In this document: positions 35,201 to 46,600 of the stretch, piece after piece
Numbering within the stretch: the first letter of the stretch is position 1
Layout: each line of letters opens with the position of its first letter
Source of the DNA: Taeniopygia guttata
Taxonomy: Eukaryota; Chordata; Aves; Passeriformes; Estrildidae
DNA length: 64,000 nucleotides
Reading direction: 5' to 3'
Assembly: GCF_048771995.1 (NCBI RefSeq)
Contig: NC_133032.1
Location: forward strand, 21,677,501 to 21,741,500
The notes under the pieces: generated by a model
Database searches by the model: none
Told to the model about the DNA's origin: nothing
Seen by the model: only the letters and a program-made list of their open reading frames with translations
Translations under genes and position numbers: made by a program

Positions 35201-38200
35201 TATCTGGTAATTTTTATCTTGAGAATAATGCATATACTGTTCATCCTGTGAAATCTCCACATCATCAGAAGGTTATACATACAAAAGGGTGACAAGGTTA
35301 GATCATTGTCATATGTCACACAATCAAAAAGAAAACATTGAGAAAAGGATTTACAAATATAAGTTCTATAGCAAATTTCACAGGGCCAAGGATCCATGTT
35401 AAGCATTGCAGGATGTGTGAACAGATCTAAAATAAAAGCAAAAAACAGGCAGGAGATGTGGGCTGCAAAGGTCAGGAAGGTTCTTGCATTAACAAAAAAT
35501 AAACTGGTATCATCTGAGCAAAAATGAAACCAATTTTGTGAAGTAATGCAAAATGAGAATAGTGAGTGTTGGGAAAAATTAATTTTCTCCAAAAACAGCT
35601 GGATTTGCAGACCCTGATGATCTGTAGTTCTCTCCAGTTTGAATTTCTTCATGTTTAAAATTACTTTTGAACTGTAACTCCAGTCTTCTCAGGATATTAA
35701 TTATTCTGGCTTTATATTTTACAAGAAACATACAGGAGCTCTCTTTAAAATTTCCACCTTGGTCTCAAAATGATAAAGATATTCATAGGTGACTGGGAAA
35801 GAGGGACTAAAAGTTCATTGCGAAAGTATGCTTTTTGTTAATAATTCGGAATCTAAATAAACTGGATCTTAATGTAAAGATTGTTTCTCAGGTATTGCAA
35901 TAGTTTCTGCATAGACCAGAGGTTAAGTAATGCTTGTAGGCAAAGACCTAGAGATGATATGGCTCTTGTTAATTGGTAAAATGAAGAAAGTACTAAGACT
36001 TCCCTCTAATTGGTTCCTCCCCACCCCCTTTCTGGTCATTGCAGTAAGTATTATTGTATATTGCCATTTATTAATATTGAGCTGTTCTCTTTGCTCACAA
36101 ATATCAGTGCATGTAAGCTTCCATGAACAAGGTTCCAGTTTTCAATATCTCTTTACTGACACTAGAATATTGGAATTAAAATAGAACTGCAGGTGTTCTG
36201 CAGAGCTCAAAAAAGGTGGAACATTCACTTCTAGGTGAAATGTGCTGAAATTAGTTATTTCAGAACAAAACCAGAGCCATAGTTATCTGATGGTTATGAC
36301 ATGCATAATTTTAAAGGGACTAGGGTGCTTAAGCATAGGTTTTACTGAACATGTAAATCTTGTGGTATTGGGTTTTTTTCTATAGTAACCACAGTGGCTT
36401 TAGTAGCTCTTAATCTCTTTCAACTGATGCAAATATAATGGAATTCTGAAGTATGTTTAAAATTAGTCCTTCTAGTTATAGCAGGTTTTCCCCCTTTTTG
36501 CAGTATTTCTGGGCAACAATGGAATATAGTGATAATATAGGAATGTGGTGGCAATTGCAAATAACCACCCAGAAATAACAAGAAGGAGAATTTGTATTTG
36601 TCTGCAGCAGGTGCTTGTGTCCACAGATAACCAGTGAGGTTTTTGTTTCATCCTGTTTCCTCTCTCCAAAAATGCTTCTATGAGTATTCAGTAACATTGT
36701 TGCCATGGCATCTATTAAAACCTAGATAAACTCTTGCTTTATGAAGCAAGATGAATTTTTTCTTTACAAACAGGAGAATTTATTTTCACTTTTCATTGCT
36801 ATATGTAAGGGACTCCATCCATGCTTACAGACAGGGGCATTTTTTACTGAACATTCCTGATTCTTGAGTGGGTGCCATAGTTTACTCTTACCAGTTCAAT
36901 CCACAAAGGGCACTTCTGAAATCTTCTGTATTTCCCTGTTTGATTTTCATGGTACAGATTCTGCTGCACATAAGATGTCGCCTGTACTCAATCAGGGTTT
37001 AGAAAGGTGGGGAAGTACACGGGGATGGATTATGGGGAAAGGGGGAGTGGCTCCTGAGCTGGTTTAGATTAAAGTCAGGGCACTACAGCAAATATGCACC
37101 AGCTGAGGGAGTGGCTCTACAACTTCAAAAAACGTCCAAGTGTTAAGCGAGCACAGTTTTCTCGTTCTGCAGTAGGGAGCAGCTGGTGAATTGGTCTCTG
37201 GCTGCACAGATGCTGGTGTAAATAGCAACAATTGTCCCTAAAGTCTTGATTTGTGCTGACACAGATGAGATATGATTCAGGAAATATACAATGACCTGTT
37301 GTGGAGTATAACTCAGTATTTGAAGGGGGAAAAAGAGAACAATGAAAGTATCAAAACCACTCTCTCTGAACAGAGATAAAATGATCTGACATAGTAGCCA
37401 GAGACCTAGAGAATCTGACTTCAGCTCCCTGCTTGCCACTGCTTAGATGTCTTCTTACAGGAAAGGCACTGAGAAGGTCCTTGGGGCACAGCAAGATTCC
37501 TGCGGTTCTGCACCCATCTCGTTAGTGCATGACTCCAAGGAATGCCTTGTTTGGCAGCAGAGGCACAGTTCCAGCACAATCAGGTGTCTCTGTTCCATAT
37601 CTGTATATTGGGGATGCCCCCATGTTGAGTTGCTTGGATTTATAAGCTCTCCCAGGCAGAGTTGGCTGATGTTTCAGATCCATTCCTCATACAAAGAGTA
37701 GCAGCAGTCCAGACATGAGAGTGGAGAAAGTCTTGGCTGCCTTTGCGGAAGAACCCCAAAGCTGGTGACCCAACGCAAGCCATGTCAACAGCCTTACTGT
37801 AAACCCACCCAGTCATGTCACACAAGCACTTAAAAGCTATGCTACCCAGTCCCGTACTCAGATACTATTAGCAGCAACTATTTTTAATAATATCACTCAT
37901 CAAAATACAAGCTGTTTCTACTGCATGTCACACCAATACATATACACTTCAAACTTGGCTTACAAATTCTTTAATGCTCATTTGAAAAAATATACTGGAA
38001 ATTCTACTGACTGTAAGTTATGCAGAATGGACTTGTTTGACTCAGGCAAGATACACTTTGATATCTTCTGTCAGGTACTATTGACCTCAATAATGATCTC
38101 TGAGATTCTTCAAGAACATCATAAGCATTTTTCACAGTTTCTCACAGTGGTTGAGGGGTCTGGAGCATTAGTTCCCTTGCATGGCCACAAATATGTGACT

Positions 38201-40135
38201 ACATGCACGCAAAAAATACATTTACACTCAGTGGTGCTGGCATTGCACAGAAAGCACAGTGTGTCTGTCATTGTTGATAGAGTAAAGGACAAAGGTTAAT
38301 ATGAACATGTTTTATAGCTGCAAAAGCTAATTACTTACTATATAGTGTGTGTTGTTTGAGTTTAAGAAATCATATGCAAGCATATTCACATCTAATCATA
38401 AAGTATTTTAGGGCTTGTAACAGAACACATTAAAAATAATCTTGGCTATCCCAGGATACAGTGCAGTAAGCTTGTTGTTTCACCATTAAGCAATAATGGA
38501 GACTTATGTGCTGTCCTTTTCAGTTCTGTTAGTAGGAATAATATAATATTAATTTATTTACTTACAAAGGTAATTATTTTATTTAAAAATACAAGCCAGG
38601 TTTTTAAAGTTACATGATAACTTCTGTTAAAAGGCCTAATTAAAACAGACAGTGCATTACTTTGACAGCTAAAGCTTTACAAGAAGTTTTGTTTCTTCAC
38701 AAAATAGAAGATTTTTGCCTAATTCTTGCCTACTCAAAACAACAACACAGGATCAAATACTTCTGCAAATTCTTTCCCCCTAGAGCAATACATTTGAAAT
38801 CATGAGTTCTAATCATGTCATCAGAAGGTATTCTTATAAAGGAAAATTTTTAGAACTGGAGAAGGTGAGTTTAAAAAAAAACAAACTTCTTTTCCTGACA
38901 GTTGATTCATGCACGTTAAAATCGTTGAGCAAATTGAATCTTTGATCAAACTGCAAGAACAATATTCTGCAGCCAGCCTTGTATATGTGGACTTGGGGTT
39001 TAGTGATTTACCACTGCACCTGAAAAACACTGCTAATACTTCTTAAAGTTTAATTGCGCAGTCCCATAGGAATTAAGTTTACATAAGGATTATAGGGTTT
39101 TGTGCACAACTCCTTGTAAACATGATCACCCTTTACCCCTAGAACAGAACCAAAAGAGTTTTTTACCTTTGAGTAACACATGGTAAATATCATCTTGAAT
39201 TCAGACTGTATGTTAGAGCTCAAGATCCTTAAGCAATGATATTTTGCTGTCTAAAGGATGAAGTTAAAATAACTATTCAGACCACCTGTCGTTAAGGAAA
39301 GACAATTCAGTACTAACATTTTTCTTTCCTGGCTAAAGGAAATGGTGTCTGAGGAAGCTGGTCTGCCAGGCTAATTAGACCAGTACAAGTTTCGTCAGGC
39401 TGGTGTCATCCGTTTCCGGTACTTGGAGCTCCTCTCTGATAGGAAAGCTGTCTGAAAGCTGCATCACAGGGCTCGTGGAGAAAAGGTATTGTGTAATTTC
39501 CCACACTGACACAACACACTGGTTTTTATCATTGTGCTCAAATATGTGAGTAAGCATGTACACAAATGCTGTACAATCTATTGAGACATCCTTGAAAGTG
39601 TCTGTAAATGTGTATTTCTTGAAATTGCTAGATCATGTGCCAATAGTCAAATTAGTTCCACTAAGATAAAACTTATGCATCCTGTGTTGCCTGATGATCT
39701 GCAGGACATTTAAGGTTGGCTTAATGGAACTAATTTTAAGGTTTACTAGTAATGTCCTTCTAATCTAGTGTATATTGGCTGAAATTCTTCCTGGTTTGTG
39801 ATTATTTTAAAGTCCCAAATGTAAGGCTAATGGGGTGTTTTCACGGTAATAGCAGAGACAGACAGAGAACAAGGAAATATCAGCAAGATGACTAGAACAA
39901 AATTGTTGTAACTCAGCATAGTTTCCAGTATATTCCCATTTATCCTAAGATTGTTGCTGGAACTAATGCAGTTGGAGAACACTTCACACTGTCAAAACAC
40001 AATGGAGGCCAGAGACTTTCAGAATTCTTTCTATAACAGAGTTGTGGAAGCTGAAGGCTTGGAATACTGAGGGGAACAATGATTCAAACTGCAGACCACA
40101 CGACATATTGCTGAATACATAAATGCTACAGAATT

Positions 40136-40140
<5 letters not shown>

Positions 40141-40169
<29 letters not shown>
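40141..40169. repeat. (TA)n microsatellite
   Basis: About 14 uninterrupted TA dinucleotides in the FASTKD2-CPO spacer. It is probably length-variable. Confidence 0.95.
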
Positions 40170-40172
<3 letters not shown>

Positions 40173-41910
40173 ATCTTGTAGAATTAATTAGAATGTTCTG
40201 AACATTGCTCACATAAAACCAGAAATCTTTTGGAAACCAGAAATCATATAAAAAGAAAATACCTATAGAACATTCTATCTCCTCTGAGAGGACAATGGGA
40301 AACAGAACTGTCAATTCCTTGTGTGCTTCCCCCAAGTAAAATTACAGTGATAACCAGAGGATATTTTAGTAAAACAGCTGAATTATCTACTCCCCTCTTC
40401 AGTGGAGCACAAACCTATGATTTAAGGCACACTAGTCTGCTACTGTTTTGATCCCACCAAGTGCCGATTCTGTTTTGGACATATACAGTGAGTTTTCTAC
40501 AGCAATGAGAGAGAGAGAAGAAAATGTAATGGAGGATGATTTTCTCTGAATCCAAATGATGATTTAAAAAACCGTTTATCATCTTGAACTCCATCTAGTT
40601 TAGTTAGGTTTCTAGTTTCAGTGTGGGATTTAGCTGTGAAGTGAAAAAGCTTAATATGCTGATCTGATGTCTGTGGAGACACACAAGTGTGTAAATTTTG
40701 TTGTCTTTCTAACAAGCTCTTTGTCCTTGAAAGTAACATGTAGCTCAGTAGGAAATCTGGGTGCAGGAAGCTACAGGATCAAACTCCCTGCTATATGATA
40801 GTTGTTTAAAACACGTGGTATGCTTCAATATGCAATCTTTAAACAAAACAGTTCTAGCTTGTGGCTGTTGCTACACAGACTGTATGCAGATAAGTCACAA
40901 ATAGCTGAGCATATGTGTGGTGCAAGGTTAAAACAATAACAAGCAGGTCGAATCATTCAAACACTGGAAATCACTTTGACTCCAGGCCAAAAGCTTAGCT
41001 GGAGATGATATCAGTATGGGATAAAAAGGATAAACTAACAGGCTTAGCAGCCAGCTTGTTGGAGTCAGCATATAGTATCTATACTTCCAGCAGTAGAGCA
41101 GATGGTCATATATTTTTAAGGAAGAACCAGACAGGGAGTCAGGAGATCTGAATGCTATTCCTGGCTCTGCAGCAATGTTCCTATGTCACCTTGGGGAGTC
41201 ACTTTCCCCCCTCTTTTTTCCTAATCTTTTAAGTAGTGGAAATAATATTTGCTTGTCTAACAGGGCAGCTGAGAGGCTAAGCTGATGCTGAAAAAAAAAA
41301 TGCTCTGAAGCTCTGAGAAGACTATATGGAAGATATGCAAAGTAAACTTGTTTGGAAAAAAGGACACTACGTGGTTTCATGTGGCATGTTTTTGCTACAT
41401 ATTTATGACTCTTCCTCACCCCAGAAAGTCCCATACCTTTTTGCCCACTATTTCCAAGGAGGGAAGAAATGGATTAATCTGCCTCCCACATCTACTAGAA
41501 AGATTAGCAGCTGCCAGTAAGAACCTGACCAAAGAACAGACTTTATTACTGAAAGACACATTATTTATGCCCAAGAGGGCAATAGGCTTGTTGAAGTTTA
41601 CCGTTCATCCCAAGATATTTTTTTGTATCGGTGATGGAATAATGTCTCTAATGGCTTTTATTCTGAATTCAGAAGTGCTGCTTGCCAGTGGAACACAAGT
41701 AAAAAATGAACTATTGTCTTTTACGAACAAATCTTCTGCTGAAATCCCCAAAATAAGTCCATTTCTTAAATTGGAGAAATGTCCATAATTATTTGCACTG
41801 GACTTTCATCTAAAGCCCATTAAAATCAACATGACTTCAAAAGAATCTGAATGAAAGACCTAGCAAGCAACTATAATTTCTTCTGAATTCTGTATTCATT
41901 AAGCAATTAC

Positions 41911-41934
41911 TCTATCTATCTATCTATCTATCTA
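41911..41934. repeat. (TCTA)6 microsatellite
   Basis: Six perfect TCTA units, followed by interrupted copies to about 41948. It lies in the spacer upstream of CPO. Confidence 0.95.
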
Positions 41935-42096
41935 GGTCTGTCTATCTACCTTCCTAACTATTTGGCATCATAGGAGTGATGTTTTCACCACAGAATAAAT
42001 AGCTTCTGTTTTCAACATGAAGGTGGAAACTTTGGGCTGGAGTTGAATTTTAGCTGAATGTATCATAATTTGCTCCATTTCTCTTTATATCTCCAT

Positions 42097-42184
42097 TTTA
42101 ATTTTTTTATTTTGTTTTTTTGTTTTGGGTTTTTGGGGTTTTTTGGTGGTGGTTTTTTGTTGTTGTTGTTTTGGGGTTTTTTTC
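42097..42184. repeat. T/G-rich low-complexity tract upstream of CPO
   Basis: Nearly 90 bases made almost only of T and G, with runs such as 'gggtttttggggttttttgg' and 'tgttgttgttg'. It lies 1.5 kb upstream of CPO exon 1 and has an A/C-rich counterpart in reverse-complement sense at 44187-44262. Confidence 0.85.
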
Positions 42185-43583
42185 CTAGATTCTGAGTCCC
42201 TGTCAAGGGACTGAACCCCAGTTCAAAGCCAAGTCTGTTAAAAGGGCACAGACAACACTGCAGAAGTCTTAAAATCATTGGTCTGCCTCTTAGCAGTGGT
42301 GGAGACAAAGGAAACAAAAGCAAACGTTATCTGAGCAGATGTCTTGAGTGTTAATATGAACTTCCAACATGAATTTGTTTTGACGACTTCTCACTGATGA
42401 ATCTGCATCTAATCCTGTAAATTTGACTTCTTTCAGCTCTTCTGGAAGTCATTATGGGTTGGATAACTACATGGAGAGAATACCCAGCATTTTCAGGCCC
42501 AGGCTATTGGTAAGGTTGCAATAAAACAGAAAGGGTCTGATGTGATTTATGAAGAAGAGCATATTCTTCTCTTTCCTGCAGCCTGGTTTTGTGAAAAAAA
42601 AAAAAAACCACTTTTGAGCTAAGCTGTTCCTCTTTTATACTGGGACAGTTCTGCCGCCATTTCCCTTGATAACAGCCTTTGTAAAAATGGAAGAGGACCG
42701 TGTATTTTGATGAGAAGAATCTATAAATGTCCCACAGTTATAGCACGGTATCATGTCCATTATATATGTACACAAACTGACTTACTGGAGTCTCTGCATC
42801 CTAAAGCCATGCAGTTTTCTTCATCAAATCACCACAAGATAGATTTAATCCAAGAGAAAGGATGAGGGAAACAATTTATTTCTGAAGAACTGTGCTATAT
42901 GTCTAACTACAATCTACAAATGTTAACACTTGCTTGTGAACTAAACAAGAAATTAAATATTTCAGATAGTAACCAGACCACTTTTTAAAAATATATAACA
43001 AAAACACTCTTTATGACAGTGTAGAGTTGTAAGTCTGTGGCTAGAGACTGATCTGGACCAACTGAGAGTGGTTTAGATGAAGCTCTAATGTCCTAATATT
43101 TCCTTTTACAGAACATTGGTTGCTCTTTCATGCCCTCTTTTAAGTTAGGTAGGTGATAGAACTGCACTTAAGAGGTCACAGAAGTGTTCCATAAAGCACA
43201 AACACAGAAAGAAAGAGAGTAAGGATAGAGCTTGTTTTACTACCTGTTCTTCCCTTTCTCTATGATTGTTATAAGCTAACCATCATGATTTGCTGTAGAT
43301 CTTGCAGGTAACACTTTCTCTAAATACTACCAATTTTTTCACAAAACACTTCCAAAGATAGAAAGATGACATGAAGAAAAATGTTCTTAGAAAAAGTGTT
43401 TCAATGAGGAAGTTGCTAATTGTGTTTGTTTTGGGGTGTGGAAGAGACTTTTAAGAATTAAGAAACAGTAGAACTATCTACAAATGAAGTTAATGATTCA
43501 TCTAGAACTATTTACAAGTGAAACTAATGATTTGTAAAGGGCAGATTGCCTTCCAGGATAAGTCTAGATGTGTATTATAATTG

Positions 43584-43590
43584 TATAAAT
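43584..43590 (+). promoter_or_regulatory. CPO: Candidate TATA box of CPO
   Basis: TATAAAT lies 73 bases before the CPO start codon, so a start site about 30 bases downstream would leave a leader of roughly 50 bases. There is no CpG island here, which suits a tissue-restricted gene. A GGATAAG, possibly a GATA-factor site, lies just upstream near 43556. All of this is inference from motif and spacing. Confidence 0.35.
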
Positions 43591-43662
43591 CATGTGTTCA
43601 GTCCAGATCTATCTTCCTCCTTTTTAGTGCTGCACTGTCAGTGCTGGGCACTTTGCACAAAG

Positions 43663-46600
43663 ATGACCCACTTGTGGCTTTCTCTTGGGATTACCTTTTC
43701 TCTGGGGATACTAATTCCTGGAAACTTTGGCTTGAAATTGCAATATGACAGGTGAGTGTGAAAAGGGTTTCATGAAGAATTGTGCATGCAGTGAAAGTCC
43801 CAGAAAGAATAATAACAACAATTATGAGCTGGAAAACTGGACACAGGGTAAGCTGTAAACTTTGTAAGATTGGGAAAGAAAACACGAAGATGGGAAATGA
43901 CAAATGAGTGAATCTAATCCAAGCCAAAAAAGACATAGCTACAGCTGTAGGAGCCACAGAATGGCCCTCAAATGCATCTCAGAATGTCTTGTTTCCATTA
44001 GTTGAAATTCATTTGGCTTAGCCTCTTTCATAATGAACTTTAAAACCAGATGCTGGAGTAAAATGCCTTTTCTGAGTATAAAGCAAGGGGCATGACTGAG
44101 CAAAATTATATCTATTAATAAAAGACAGATTAGGTTATGTGAAAAAGATAGTGAAGATCTTCCTGTTGGAAATCTGTAACAATTACAAAAAAAAAAAAAA
44201 AGAAAAAAGAAAAAAACCCCAAAAACAAACAAACCAACCAAAAAAAACAAAACCAAAAAAAGCTAAGGGAGTTATTCCAGACAACCTTCACTCCAAAGTG
44301 TTCAGAGAATGAGATTATCACATTTTTATTACTGATTAATGTTTTGAAAAGTATGAAATCTCTAGTTATGCTTTATTTTCCTTTCACAGTTGCACTTCAG
44401 AAAATGAGTGATGTAAAATTATTCTGTTTGTGTAGCTAAACTGCTTTTATTTCATTCACCTTCAACTTTCAAGGAGCTAGGTAGCTGCCATTGTGGCAGC
44501 TGGAATTTGCAGGGTGGGCATGAGCATAGTGTGGAGGCCACCTATTCACATACAAGTTTACATATGGAATTTTCTAAAGCAAATGGAGAAAGTAGTCTGG
44601 TGCTGAATGCCTCTAGATGAATTATATAGTAATGAAAAGTTCAGGAAACCAAACAATACCTACAACAGGTAAGTTCCCTCATAGTGTACCCATTCAGCAG
44701 CTCTCCTGGAAAATCTCCTAGCAGAGCATACAGAGTCACTACTTCAAATTTATTGTTTCCTTGGATAATATTTAGTCTTTAGATTTGTACCAGAGATGCA
44801 GTTAGAGCCTGATTTCAGTGAATAGAATTCAGCAGATCCCTGGTAATGTATTTTTCATTTTTGTTTCTAATTATTGTCCAGAATTGAACCTGTCTAGTAC
44901 TTGCATGGAATTTAAAAACAGGTACTGAATGGTCAGTGTGACTTTGGGTGGGCAGCACCTGCTCAAAGACCAAATTATAAGTAAAGCCCATTTTCATTGT
45001 CCTCTGCTCTGTTTAACAATGAAATGAAATATCCAATCTATGAGCATCCAAAGACACAGAGCTTGTGTTGAGAACAGTCCTTTAATTTGTTAAGAAAGCT
45101 TAACTGTATAATTTTTAAAACTGTAATTCTCATGGGGTCACATGGGCTGACTTTGCACTTCTCCACTGAGAAACTTAGTCCATAATCATAAACAAATGTA
45201 TGCTTTCTAATCTTAATTTATTATTAAAAAGGGTTTGTCTCCACACTGGCTATTGTGAAAGGTTTATCAGTAAATAAGAGCTGGCCATCTGGCAGCAATC
45301 TGACTGTCTGGAATTTCTCTGATTTGGTGTAATTAAGACATAATGTCAATGAGGATAGAAAGATATTACAGGATATTGTTTCCCTTCCTGATAGACAAAG
45401 AACATAGCAAGCCTAGGCATTTAGAGAGAATAAACTCTGAACTGCAGCTGAGATGTTTATTCTGCTAGCAAAGATGTTTATCCTGCATCTACAAGGTTCA
45501 TTAAAGACGTCATGACTGTTGTACCAATCTGTACAACATGACTGTTGTACCATTCCTGTGAGCAATACAAGTGTAATCATTTCCCCCCACAGATATGGGG
45601 CTATTGACATCTCATAAAGCAGTAGTAAACTGCCAGTTCTAACAATCAAGTTCTCACTCAGAAGAGGTGGTATTTTCAAGAGACATGTAAGAAACCCACA
45701 AATCCTCCTATTTCTCTGGGGATAAAGTGAATGAATAGTGAATTCTATTTGTATATATATTAAGCTGATAATTGTACATTCCTGCATGGAAGCACAAAAG
45801 TTGGCAGTTGCAGTTCAGATGAGAGCATATTATGTTGATGACTATAATGACTATGGCATGCTTTTGCTACAAGAATTTCTGTTACAAAAGCTTTAAAATG
45901 TAAAATGTTAATTTTTTATACTTATCTGATAAAGACTCCATTGAAGTCACTAAAAGAGACTGTGAAGCAGTTTTTGGTTGTGAGCAAATAGGAAAGTTTC
46001 TAGTGTTGCCCATTCTATTCTGTTCTCATCAGTAGTGGATAACTGGTCTCCCACCTTTGAGTAATGCAATGTAGTCATCAACATCCACTCCTCACTCTGA
46101 AACCCTTTCACCAGAAACATCACACTTACTATCAATCCTGGAAAGCTAATCTGAATGAACACTGAAAAAAATACAAAAAAACTTAAAAGGGTGTTTTAAC
46201 AGAACATGCTGATTTGTTTTTTCTGCATTTCCATCCATTTTACTTTGTTCTTTGCAAACTTGAAATATTTTCATCAGATTAAGCCTGTAGTAGATGAACG
46301 TTTCATGGGATCTCATTAAAACATATACTAAGGCAGTGGATTCTGTGGGTCATTTCTAGAAATATAAAATTAGAAATTCTGTACTAGAAATTTTTTATTT
46401 ATTGTGAATTGAGTAAGAATATGCAGTTCTGGAGACCACAATAGTTGTTATTTTGGAATAAATTGGTTATTCTCATGAAAAGCAGTTTTTGGACATCTCA
46501 AGTTCTTAGCAATGTTCATTTATCATGAATATCAAAAGTTTCTGCATGCTGAAATAGACCAGCCAAACACAAAGTTAATCTGGAATAATTGAATAAATCC

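Larger units (their letters stand above)
32214..43583. other. Spacer between FASTKD2 and CPO
   Basis: About 11.4 kb of mostly AT-rich DNA. It holds a TA microsatellite near 40.15 kb, a TCTA microsatellite near 41.92 kb and a T/G-rich tract at 42.1 kb. The longest open frames (37925-38299, 41348-41788 and 35200-35652 on the minus strand) have no domain I recognise, no splice context and no repeated conserved pattern. I read them as chance ORFs. Confidence 0.6.

Noticed and set aside
35200-35652. 150-codon minus-strand open frame in the FASTKD2-CPO spacer
   Set aside because: Rich in Phe, Ile, Ser and Cys as expected from T-rich antisense DNA; no recognisable motif or neighbouring exons.
37925-38299. 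124-codon plus-strand open frame in the FASTKD2-CPO spacer
   Set aside because: No domain or family pattern seen; composition like the surrounding non-coding DNA.
41348-41788. 146-codon plus-strand open frame upstream of CPO
   Set aside because: No recognised domain and no splice or promoter context; length is within chance for 11 kb of spacer. Transcript evidence would be needed to revive it.
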